Source of the DNA: VRUE01 sp963837695
GTDB lineage: Bacteria > Actinomycetota > Thermoleophilia > Solirubrobacterales > 70-9
Assembly: GCA_963837695.1 (NCBI GenBank)
Contig: CAWINZ010000005.1
Location: 124,001-188,000, forward strand
DNA length: 64,000 bases
Direction of reading: 5' to 3'
Positions 17,896 through 25,284 of the stretch are shown here, in pieces. How positions within the stretch are numbered: the first letter of the stretch is position 1; every line of letters begins with the position of its first letter. Made by a program: the position numbers and the translations under genes. The notes below the pieces were generated by a model. That model was given only the letters and a program-made list of their open reading frames with translations. It was not told the origin of the DNA and ran no database searches.

Positions 17896-18906
17896 TTGAA
17901 TCGCATTAGGTTGCTTGGGGTAGCCATCGCGGCCGTCCTGGTCATGGCGACGGGAGCGGCCAACGCCTCCGCCGCGGGACTCAACGGGGCCGGATCCTCA
18001 CTGGTCGCTCCTCTCATGGCCAACTGGATCAGCGGCTTCGAAATCAAAGAAGGCATTCCCGTCAAATATGCCTCCGTGGGCTCCGGGGCAGGCATCGCCC
18101 AGATCACCGCCCGCACCGTTGACTTCGGCGCTTCCGACGCGCCGCTGACGCCCGAACAGGCGGGGGCCTGCAACAGCTGCGTTCAGATCCCCTGGGCGCT
18201 GACCGGAGTCGGGATCGGCTTCCACATTCCAGGGGTCAAGAAGCTGAACCTGTCCGGTTCGGTACTGGCCGGCATCTACTTCGGCAAGATCACCAAGTGG
18301 AACGACCCGAAGATCAAGAAGCTGAACCCCAAAACCCACCTGCCTGGGATGACGATCACGCCGGTCTTCCGCAGCGACGGCTCGGGCGACACCTACGCCT
18401 TCACCGACTACCTCTCTAAGGTCAGCAAGGCGTGGAAGAACGAAGTCGGCTCCGCCACCAGCGTTCAGTTCCCCCCCGGCGGCGTCGGCGCCAAAGGCAA
18501 CTCCGGCGTCACCTCGACCGTCACTTCGACCAACGGCTCGATCGGCTACATCTCGGCGTCATATCTGCTCGCGGCCGGCCTGGGAGCCGCCGCCATCCAG
18601 AACAAAGCCGGCAACTTCGAGTTTCCGAACCTGAGCAACATCGAGGCGGCGGCTTCCATCGTCAAGAAGGTTCCGGCCAGCAACAAACTCAGCATCACCA
18701 ACCCGCCCAAGAAGGCGAAGACCGCCTACCCGATCTCGACCTTCACCTACGGGATCGTTCCCCATGACGCAGGCCAGAAGGGCTTCCTGCAGCAGTTCGC
18801 CAAGTACGCAGTGACCATCGGGCAGAAATACGGCGCCGCGCTGGACTTCGCGCCGCTGCCGAACGTGGTCAAGCAGGCCGCGCTGAAGTCGATCGGCTCC
18901 CTGTAG
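17896..18906 (+). CDS. pstS: phosphate-binding protein PstS
   Basis: This 336-residue secreted protein has a signal peptide (positively charged start, GVAIAAVLVMATGAANASA) and the PstS hallmarks AGSSLVAPLMANW, YASVGSGAGIAQI, FGASDAPL and RSDGSGDTYAFTDYL, which bind phosphate. The TTG start at 17896 follows GAAAGGA. It has no lipobox Cys, so it is either released or held by PstCA. It is divergent from pstCAB, an unusual split but clearly one system. Confidence 0.93.
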   Translation: MNRIRLLGVAIAAVLVMATGAANASAAGLNGAGSSLVAPLMANWISGFEIKEGIPVKYASVGSGAGIAQITARTVDFGASDAPLTPEQAGACNSCVQIPWALTGVGIGFHIPGVKKLNLSGSVLAGIYFGKITKWNDPKIKKLNPKTHLPGMTITPVFRSDGSGDTYAFTDYLSKVSKAWKNEVGSATSVQFPPGGVGAKGNSGVTSTVTSTNGSIGYISASYLLAAGLGAAAIQNKAGNFEFPNLSNIEAAASIVKKVPASNKLSITNPPKKAKTAYPISTFTYGIVPHDAGQKGFLQQFAKYAVTIGQKYGAALDFAPLPNVVKQAALKSIGSL

Positions 18907-18931
18907 TCGATCGCGCCCGGCCCCGCGCCGG

Positions 18932-19780
18932 TCAGGCGAAAGCCTGGCTGGCGCGGCGGCGCAGGTCGGCGTTGAGCATCCCGGTCACCTGACTGGGGCT
19001 CTCGCCGGCAGCGGGGATCGCGTCCCCGATCAGGCCGCTGGCGCGGAAGCCGTAGAGCGGCGCGTCGAAGCCCGCGGTGCGGATCTTGCGGACGAGCTGC
19101 ACCGCGGAGGGCGTGTCGGCGCCGGGGCCGCAGAGGACGATCGCGGTCGGGTCGAGGGCGCCGAGGGCGCGCTCCATCCGCTCCTCGCCGAGCTCGTCGG
19201 AAAGCATCAGCACGCGGAAGCCGGCGCGGCGCAGGGCGAGGTCGAGCGCCTGAGCATGGACCGCCTCCAACTCGGAGCCGCGGCTCGAGTCGAGCAGCAG
19301 GATGCCGGCCGGCCGCGAAGCGGCGGAGGCGAGGCGGCGGGCGCCGTGCAGCCAGCCGGTCGCCCAACGCGCCGCGAACTCCAGCTCGGCCTCGCGCTCG
19401 GGATCGGCGGCAAGTTGGTCGACGGCGGGAAGCAGCATCTCCTCCACGGTCCGCTCCAGCGGCCGCACCGCGAGGCTCTCCTCGACCGCGCGGTTGGCGG
19501 CGTCCTCGTCGAAGCTCTCAAGCGCGACCCGCAGGCTGTCACCGCTGGCCGGCGCCTCCTGGCGCTGGCGCGCAAGCTCGATCGCCGAAGAGATGTTGCC
19601 GGTGGTGGCGAGCGCGTCGCGCAGCGTCTGCAGCTCGACCAGCTCGTAGTTGCGGTGGTTGCCGACGGTGCGCTTCGGCTCCGGGTAGCCGTAGCGACGC
19701 TCCCAGCTGCGCAGCGTGTTGGGGCTGACGCCCAGCACTTCGGCGGCGGCGTTGGTACGGATTCCCGGCATGCGCAGCAT
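18932..19780 (-). CDS. MerR-family regulator with cobalamin-binding-like domain lacking the B12 motif
   Basis: This 282-residue protein has an N-terminal MerR helix-turn-helix (AAAEVLGVSPNTLRSWERRYGYPEPKRTVGNHRNY, residues 11-45) as in CarH/LitR/MlrA. A helical cap (about 75-150) and a C-terminal Rossmann-like domain (ILLLDSSRGSELEAVHAQAL, FRVLMLSDELGEERM, AIVLCGPGA) follow. The DxHxxG loop that carries the B12-coordinating His in CarH is absent, so cobalamin or light sensing is unlikely. Targets unknown. Confidence 0.75.
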   Translation of the reverse strand: MLRMPGIRTNAAAEVLGVSPNTLRSWERRYGYPEPKRTVGNHRNYELVELQTLRDALATTGNISSAIELARQRQEAPASGDSLRVALESFDEDAANRAVEESLAVRPLERTVEEMLLPAVDQLAADPEREAELEFAARWATGWLHGARRLASAASRPAGILLLDSSRGSELEAVHAQALDLALRRAGFRVLMLSDELGEERMERALGALDPTAIVLCGPGADTPSAVQLVRKIRTAGFDAPLYGFRASGLIGDAIPAAGESPSQVTGMLNADLRRRASQAFA

Positions 19781-19815
19781 TCTGGCACCCGAATCGCGGG
19801 TTTACACCAGTTATG

Positions 19816-19836
19816 GACAGATTTCAGGAATCTGTC
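19816..19836. promoter_or_regulatory. dyad between the MerR-type gene and arsM
   Basis: GACAGATT-tcagg-AATCTGTC is a perfect 8-base inverted repeat 36 bases upstream of the MerR-type start and 24 bases after the arsM stop. It may be the operator of the MerR-type gene, or a weak terminator of arsM, though no T-run follows. Confidence 0.4.
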
Positions 19837-19860
19837 AGCGATCTTGCAAGGCGTCGGTGC

Positions 19861-20640
19861 CTATGCGGGCTTGCGGGCGCGGATAATCGCGGAGGCGGCT
19901 TTGTCGTGAACCCGGTGGGTCGCGGCGATCTCGACGTCCTCGAGGCCGGCGGCGCTCAACGCCTGCTCGAACTCCCGCCGGGTCAGCGCTCCGGCGATGC
20001 AGCCGGTCCACTCGGCGATGTCCGCGCGCGTCGCGTCGTCCATGTCCTCGTCGGCGATCACGTCTGAAACCGCAAAGCGCCCACCGGGCTTGAGGACTCG
20101 CGCCGCCTCGGCCAGCACGGCCGACTTGTCGCCGGAGAGGTTGATCACGCAGTTTGAGATCACCACGTCGACGGTCGCGGCGGGAAGCGGGATCGACTCG
20201 ATCTCCCCGCGCAACCACTCGACGTTCTCCACGCCCGCCTTGAGTTGGTTCTGCCGGGCCAGGGCCAGCATCTCGTCGGTCATATCGAGGCCGTAGGCCC
20301 TGCCGGTCGGACCGACACGCTTGGCGGAGAGCAGCACGTCGATTCCCCCGCCAGAACCGAGGTCGAGGACCGTCTCCCCCGCGCCCAGCTCCGCCACCGC
20401 GGTCGGGTTACCGCAGCCGAGCGAGGCCATCGTCGCGGTGTCGGGAAGCTCGCCCTGGGAAGCCTCGTCGTAGAGCGATGCTCCGAATGCCTGAGCTTCC
20501 TCGTCGGAGAGCACGGCGCTCGAAGGGCCGCAACACGAGCCACCCCGGTCGCCGCCCGAGTCGACCCCCTGTGCGGCAGCCGCGTAACGACGGCGCACGG
20601 CCTCACGGATCTCGTCGGTCTCGTTCACCTGGTCAGCCAT
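19861..20640 (-). CDS. arsM: arsenite S-adenosylmethionine methyltransferase
   Basis: This 259-residue enzyme methylates arsenite using SAM. It has the class I methyltransferase loop VLDLGSGGGIDVLLSA (about residues 92-107). The three Cys positions of ArsM are visible: SCCGPS near the N-terminus, NCVINL (about 160) and EWTGCIAG (about 207). The ATG at 20640 overlaps arsR by 16 bases, so both are on one transcript. It detoxifies or volatilises arsenic inside the cell. Confidence 0.92.
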   Translation of the reverse strand: MADQVNETDEIREAVRRRYAAAAQGVDSGGDRGGSCCGPSSAVLSDEEAQAFGASLYDEASQGELPDTATMASLGCGNPTAVAELGAGETVLDLGSGGGIDVLLSAKRVGPTGRAYGLDMTDEMLALARQNQLKAGVENVEWLRGEIESIPLPAATVDVVISNCVINLSGDKSAVLAEAARVLKPGGRFAVSDVIADEDMDDATRADIAEWTGCIAGALTRREFEQALSAAGLEDVEIAATHRVHDKAASAIIRARKPA

Positions 20641-20981
20641 GCGGAAAACTCCTCCAGTGCGTCGGCTTTTACGTAGTAGTAGGCCCACAGGCCGGGGCGC
20701 TCGGAGCCGACGATGCCGGCGTCGCGCAGCACCTTGAGGTGGTGGGAGACGGTGGGCTGGGAGAGATCGAAAAGCGGCACAAGCTCGCAGACGCAGACTT
20801 TGCCGGCGTGCTTTCGCAGCACATCGACGAGCTGCAGGCGGACCCGGTCGCCGAGGGCCTTGGCGATCTTGCTCATCCGCTCTGCCTGCTCGCGCTGCAC
20901 GTCGGGGTAGACCACCGGCTCGCAGCACGGCTCCCCGGCGGGCCTCTTCGTCTTGCTGGTGAGCTCCATATCGACAGGCAT
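20625..20981 (-). CDS. arsR: ArsR-family arsenic-responsive repressor
   Basis: This 118-residue winged helix has KIAKALGDRVRLQLVDVLRK, then KVCVCELVPLFDLSQPTVSHHLKVLRDAGIV. The CVCEL pair in helix 3 is the classical ArsR metalloid site (residues about 62-64). An additional CC pair at 19-20 (EPCCEP) may provide the third thiolate. It is divergent from gapdh-arsJ and upstream of arsM, so it probably controls both transcripts. Confidence 0.92.
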   Translation of the reverse strand: MPVDMELTSKTKRPAGEPCCEPVVYPDVQREQAERMSKIAKALGDRVRLQLVDVLRKHAGKVCVCELVPLFDLSQPTVSHHLKVLRDAGIVGSERPGLWAYYYVKADALEEFSAWLTR

Positions 20982-21000
20982 CTATTTACATATATCTATT
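20980..21000. promoter_or_regulatory. candidate ArsR operator in the divergent ars promoter
   Basis: ATCTATT occurs twice (20980-20986 and 20994-21000) around TACATAT. This very AT-rich block fills the 52-base gap between arsR and the gapdh gene. Metalloid-responsive repressors bind AT-rich repeats of this kind; one site could control both directions. Confidence 0.5.
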
Positions 21001-21033
21001 GAAATCGCGTTTGTCAATGCTTAGCATGGCGCC

Positions 21034-22062
21034 GTGACCAACGTAGGCATCAACGGCTTCGGCCGCATGGGCCGGCTCGCGCTGCGCGCAGCCTGGGGGT
21101 GGCCGGAGCTGCCTTTCGCCCACGTGAACGAGCCGAGCGGGGATGCGGCGAGCGCCGCCCATCTGCTGATCTTCGACTCGGTCCACGGCAGGTGGTCCGA
21201 GAACGCGGAGGGAGACGGAGACACCCTCACCGTCGGCGGCAAGAGCATCGGCTACTCCGCCGCGGCGGACCCCGGTGAGGCGCCCTGGGGCGGGGCTGGG
21301 GTCGACGTCGTGCTCGAGTGCTCGGGCAGGTTCCGCACGGCCGAGTCGCTGCAGCCCTACTTCGAGCAGGGCGTCCGCAAGGTCATCGTCGCGGCGCCGG
21401 TCAAGGACGAGACCGCCCTCAACGTGGTGGTTGGGGTCAACGACGATCCCGCCGAGATCGCTCACCACGACATCCTCACCGCCGCCTCCTGCACGACGAA
21501 CTGCCTCGCGCCGGTGGTGAAGGTGCTCCAGGAGGGGATCGGCATCCGCCACGGGGCAATCACGACCCTGCATGACCTGACCAACACGCAGACCGTCGTC
21601 GACGCCCCCCACAAGGATCTGCGGCGCGCCCGGGCCGCAAGCCTCTCGCTGATCCCGACGACGACCGGCTCGGCGACGGCGATCGGGCTGATCTTTCCCG
21701 AGCTGAAGGGGCGGCTGAACGGCCTCGCCGTGCGCGTCCCGCTGCTGAACGCCTCGCTGACCGACTGCGTCTTCGAGGTCGAGCGGCCGACCGACGTCGA
21801 GGAGGTCAACGGCCTGCTCGAGGCCGCGGCCGCCGGCCCGCTGGCCGGCATCCTCGGCTACGAGACCCGCCCGCTTGTCTCGGTCGACTACCGCGACGAC
21901 CCGCGCTCCGGCGTCGTCGACGCCCTCTCGACGATGGTGATCGATGGAACCCAGGTCAAGGTCCTCGCCTGGTACGACAACGAGTGGGGCTACGCCAACC
22001 GGCTGGTCGAGCTGGCGCGGACGGTTGCCGCCGGCCTCGACCGGGCTGGGGGGGGTCCGTGA
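21034..22062 (+). CDS. ArsJ-associated glyceraldehyde-3-phosphate dehydrogenase
   Basis: This 342-residue GAPDH has the NAD loop VGINGFGRMGRLALRAA and the active-site SCTTNCLAP with Cys153. In arsJ operons this enzyme uses arsenate in place of phosphate and makes unstable 1-arseno-3-phosphoglycerate for export. The GTG start is at 21034. It overlaps arsJ by four bases (GTGA), which supports the arsenate role over glycolysis. Confidence 0.9.
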   Translation: MTNVGINGFGRMGRLALRAAWGWPELPFAHVNEPSGDAASAAHLLIFDSVHGRWSENAEGDGDTLTVGGKSIGYSAAADPGEAPWGGAGVDVVLECSGRFRTAESLQPYFEQGVRKVIVAAPVKDETALNVVVGVNDDPAEIAHHDILTAASCTTNCLAPVVKVLQEGIGIRHGAITTLHDLTNTQTVVDAPHKDLRRARAASLSLIPTTTGSATAIGLIFPELKGRLNGLAVRVPLLNASLTDCVFEVERPTDVEEVNGLLEAAAAGPLAGILGYETRPLVSVDYRDDPRSGVVDALSTMVIDGTQVKVLAWYDNEWGYANRLVELARTVAAGLDRAGGGP

Positions 22063-23336
22063 GCGCCGCCGAGCCGACCCCGTTGGAACGGAAGGCCGAC
22101 CTGCGCAACTACGCCCTGGTCACCGGCGCCTACTGGACCGAGACGCTCGCCGACGGGGCGACCCGGATGCTCGTCCTCTTCTACTTCTACGAACTGGGCT
22201 ACTCGCCGTTCACGATCGCCTCGCTGTTCATCTTCTACGAGGTCTTCGGCATCGTCACCAACCTCGTCGGCGGCTGGCTCGCCGCCCGGTTCGGGTTGAG
22301 GACGACGCTCTTCATGGGCCTCGGCACCCAGGTCCTCGCGCTCGCCATGCTCGGCTTCGCGCCGCAGGCGTGGCTGGTCGTTCCCTACGTGATGGCCTCC
22401 CAGGCGATCTCGGGGATCGCCAAGGACCTGACCAAGATGAGCTCCAAGAGCGCGGTCAAGCTCGTCGTGCCCGCCGGCGACGAGTCCTCGCTCTACCGCT
22501 GGGTCGCGATCCTGACCGGCTCCAAGAACGCGCTGAAGGGAGTCGGCTTCTTCCTCGGCGGGCTGATGCTGACGCTGGCCGGGTTCCAGACCTCGATGCT
22601 GATCCTGGCCGCGGTGGTCTTCACCGTCCTGCTCCTCACCGCGCGGCTGATGCACGGGCACCTCGGCCGCCCCGACGCAACGGCCAGGTTCAAGCACATG
22701 TTCTCCAACAACCGCGCGGTCAACATCCTTGCCGCCGCCCGCATCTTCCTCTTCGCCTCGCGCGACGTCTGGTTCGTGGTCGGCCTGCCGGTCTACCTCG
22801 AGACCGTGCTCGGCTGGAGCTTCTGGCAGACCGGTGGCTTCCTGGCGGTCTGGGTGATCGGCTACGGGATCGTGCAGGCGGCGGCGCCGGGCTTCGTCCG
22901 CCGGCGGGGCAAGGCAGGCGGGGCGGAGCCCGACGGCAGGACGGCGACCTGGCTCGCCTTCGCGCTGGCGGCCTTCCCCGCCGCGATCGCCTTGGGCCTG
23001 ACGGCCGGCCTCGACCCGACCGCCGTCATCGTCGTCGGGCTGATCGCCTTCGGAGTGGTGTTCGCGATGAACTCCGCCGTCCACTCCTATCTGATCCTCG
23101 CCTACGCCGAAAACGACAAGGCGGCGATGAACGTCGGCTTCTATTACATGGCCAATGCCGGTGGGCGGTTGGCCGGCACGGTCCTGTCGGGGCTGCTCTA
23201 CCAGTGGGACGGATTGGTTGCCTGCCTGTGGGCGTCGGTGGCCTGTGTGCTCGCCGCAGCCGTGCTGTCGATCCTCCTGCCGAGCAAGACGCCGAGCCCG
23301 ACCCGGCCCGAGGGCGGGTTGGCAGTGGCTGGTTGA
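22059..23336 (+). CDS. arsJ: organoarsenical efflux MFS transporter ArsJ
   Basis: About 425 residues, 11-12 membrane helices. ArsJ-like stretches include YALVTGAYWTETLADGATRMLVLFYFYELGYSP and ISGIAKDLTKMSSKSAVK. It exports 1-arseno-3-phosphoglycerate, which then hydrolyses to arsenate outside. GTG 22059 is coupled to the gapdh stop. The pair gives arsenate resistance without a reductase, complementing arsM for arsenite. Confidence 0.92.
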   Translation: MSAAEPTPLERKADLRNYALVTGAYWTETLADGATRMLVLFYFYELGYSPFTIASLFIFYEVFGIVTNLVGGWLAARFGLRTTLFMGLGTQVLALAMLGFAPQAWLVVPYVMASQAISGIAKDLTKMSSKSAVKLVVPAGDESSLYRWVAILTGSKNALKGVGFFLGGLMLTLAGFQTSMLILAAVVFTVLLLTARLMHGHLGRPDATARFKHMFSNNRAVNILAAARIFLFASRDVWFVVGLPVYLETVLGWSFWQTGGFLAVWVIGYGIVQAAAPGFVRRRGKAGGAEPDGRTATWLAFALAAFPAAIALGLTAGLDPTAVIVVGLIAFGVVFAMNSAVHSYLILAYAENDKAAMNVGFYYMANAGGRLAGTVLSGLLYQWDGLVACLWASVACVLAAAVLSILLPSKTPSPTRPEGGLAVAG

Positions 23337-23360
23337 AGGGCGCTCGCGATGCAAGCTCCG

Positions 23361-24095
23361 TCAGCTGCTGACGGAGATTCCTTCTGCGTCGAGCGCGCCG
23401 ACGCCGACCGGTTGGCTGACGGCGCGGGCGCGCCACATCGCCTCGTCGGCCTTGTGCAGGAGCCGATCGGCGTCGTTGCCGTGCTCCGGGCAGGCGACGA
23501 CGCCGGCGGAGATGCCGATCCGCAGACCGCCGGCCCGCTCGAGGTCGTCGAGCTGGCTGAGCAGCCGCTCGGCCATCTGCACTCCGCCGACGGTGTCCTG
23601 GCCTGGCGCCAGAACACATAAAGCGTCCTCCTCCAGCCTGAAGGTCTCGTCGACGAGGCGAACGCTCTCGCCCAACGCCGCGCCGACGACGGCAAGCGCC
23701 GTCTGGCGACCCCCGCCGGCGTCCTCCTCGCGCGCCCCCGGCCCTTCGACGTCAAAGACGACCAGCGCGAAGGGCTGCTCGTAGCGCCTGTGGCACTCGA
23801 GCAGCTGGTCGAGCCGGCGGCGCATCTGGCCGGCGCGGTAGAGACTCGGGTGCTCGTCCTCCGCGGTCGCCGTAACCCCGTCGCGCTCCCAGAGCGTGCC
23901 GACCGCGGTCGCGGTGACCGAGCCGAACTCCTCGGCCAGCTTCTGCGCGGCGGCCGCGAACAGCTCGTCGTCGCGGCCCGCCATCTCCTCGTGCAGCCTG
24001 CCGAGCAGCGAGGCCTGCAGGGTCGAGACCTCCCGGGCGAGCTGACCCGCACCAGAGCCCGGCGAATCGGTTCGTGTCGGAGCGTCCGGCGCCAC
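23361..24095 (-). CDS. degenerate GGDEF-domain protein
   Basis: This 244-residue soluble protein has a helical N-terminal half and a C-terminal fold typical of diguanylate cyclases: FALVVFDVEGPG, then RLEEDALCVLAPG, then RIGISAGVVACPEHGNDADRLLHKADEAMWRAR. The catalytic GGDEF signature is replaced by EEDAL, so it should not synthesise c-di-GMP. It may be a receptor, GTP binder or scaffold. The start at 24095 keeps the helical N-terminus. It stands alone between arsJ (convergent) and recR. Confidence 0.75.
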   Translation of the reverse strand: MAPDAPTRTDSPGSGAGQLAREVSTLQASLLGRLHEEMAGRDDELFAAAAQKLAEEFGSVTATAVGTLWERDGVTATAEDEHPSLYRAGQMRRRLDQLLECHRRYEQPFALVVFDVEGPGAREEDAGGGRQTALAVVGAALGESVRLVDETFRLEEDALCVLAPGQDTVGGVQMAERLLSQLDDLERAGGLRIGISAGVVACPEHGNDADRLLHKADEAMWRARAVSQPVGVGALDAEGISVSS

Positions 24096-24177
24096 GCCGA
24101 GACCTTGGCGATTCGAGCGGACGCCAGACCGTCGGAAACTCGCAAATTGCGGACTGACACCCGTCTAGAAAAAATGG

Positions 24178-24780
24178 CTACTCGAGCGTGCGGCGGCCGG
24201 TGAAGGCGTTGCCGAGGGTGACCTCGTCGGCGTGCTCGAGGTCGGCGCCGATCGGCAGGCCGCTGGCCAGACGGGTGACGGTGACCTGACCGCGCAACTG
24301 CTCGGCGATGTGGAGAGCGGTGGCCTCGCCGGTGGTGGTCGGGTTGGTCGCGAGGACCACCTCGCGCACCTCGCCGTCGGCGACCCGGCGGAGCAGCTCG
24401 GCGATCTTGAGGTCGCCGGCGTCAATCCCGTCGATCGGTGAGAGAGCGCCGCCGAGCACGTGGTAGAGGCCGCGGTACTCGTGGGTGCGCTCGATCGGGA
24501 TCACGTCGGCGGGCTCCTCGACCACGCAGATCGTCTCCTGGTCGCGACCGGAGTCGGTGCAGATCCGGCAGAGGGGACCCTCGGAGAGGTTGAAGCAGCG
24601 CTCGCAGAGCCCAACCTTCTCCTTCACCTCGCGGATCGCCGCGGCCAGGGCCGCAGCCTCTTCGTCGGGGGCGCGGAGGATGTGGAAGGCAAGGCGCTGC
24701 GCGGTGCGCTGGCCGATCCCCGGCAGTCGCGAGAGCTCGGCGACGAGGCGGGAGAGCGGCGCCGGACCCTTAGAGTCCAT
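24178..24780 (-). CDS. recR: recombination protein RecR
   Basis: This 200-residue protein has the N-terminal helix-hairpin-helix (LSRLPGIGQRTAQRLAFH), a C4 zinc finger (CERCFNLSEGPLCRIC, residues about 57-72) and a Toprim domain (ICVVEEPADVIPIE, then LATNPTTTGEATA). It works with RecF/RecO to load RecA at gaps. I use ATG 24780; this codon and its upstream bases lie inside the left arm of repeat R1c, so initiation may be affected by the hairpin. Downstream of ybaB and dnaX, the standard order. Confidence 0.94.
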   Translation of the reverse strand: MDSKGPAPLSRLVAELSRLPGIGQRTAQRLAFHILRAPDEEAAALAAAIREVKEKVGLCERCFNLSEGPLCRICTDSGRDQETICVVEEPADVIPIERTHEYRGLYHVLGGALSPIDGIDAGDLKIAELLRRVADGEVREVVLATNPTTTGEATALHIAEQLRGQVTVTRLASGLPIGADLEHADEVTLGNAFTGRRTLE

Positions 24781-24932
24781 CCGAAGACCCCCGCGCACGT
24801 CTGGCGGCGGCGGACACTGCGCGGTGCGGCGTCCTCAGTCGGCCAAATAGCGCTGCTATTCGGCCTCCCTGCGTCCTTGCCCCGCTTGGTCCGGCGCTCG
24901 CCAGCCGCACACGCGGGTCTCCGGATGGACTC
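24772..24932. repeat. palindromic element R1c between ybaB and recR
   Basis: The arms at about 24772-24799 and 24905-24932 pair with few mismatches (for example AGAGTCCATCCG against CGGATGGACTCT). The interior has the R1 boxes GCGGCGTCCTCAGTCGG, hairpin AATAGC-GCT-GCTATT (24846-24860, extended by GGCC/GGCC) and CTCCCTGCGTCCTTGCC, then CCGCTTGGTCC. In the recR mRNA the outer stem would include the start codon at 24780. Confidence 0.8.
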
Positions 24933-24939
24933 TTGCTAC

Positions 24940-25284
24940 TCACATTCCTGGGAGGCCCGGCATGCCTCCCATACCCCCGGTGATCCCGCCCATCTTCGAG
25001 TTCTGCAGCTCCTGGGCGGCGCGCAGCCCCTCGTTGACCGCTGCCTGAACCATGTCGGCGAGGATCTCGGCCTCCTCGGGGTCGATCGCCTCGGGGTCGA
25101 TGACGATCTCGCGCAGGGAAAGGTCGCCGCCCATCTTCACCTTGACCATGCCGCCCCCGGCGCTGGCCTCGACCACCTCGTCTTTGAGCGACTCCTGCGC
25201 CTCGAGCATCTGCTGCTGCATCTGCTGCGCCTGTTTCATCAGCGCACTTACGTCGAAACCTCCTGGGCCGCCCCGTGCCATCAA
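24940..25284 (-). CDS. ybaB: YbaB/EbfC-family nucleoid-associated protein
   Basis: This 114-residue protein matches YbaB: FDVSALMKQAQQMQQQMLEAQESLKDE, then VEASAGGGMVKVKMGGDLSLREIVIDPEAIDPEEAEILADMVQAAVNEGLRAAQEL, and a Gly/Met-rich tail. The family binds DNA as dimers and lies between dnaX and recR in most bacteria. The ATG at 25284 overlaps the dnaX stop by four bases. Confidence 0.93.
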   Translation of the reverse strand: MMARGGPGGFDVSALMKQAQQMQQQMLEAQESLKDEVVEASAGGGMVKVKMGGDLSLREIVIDPEAIDPEEAEILADMVQAAVNEGLRAAQELQNSKMGGITGGMGGMPGLPGM

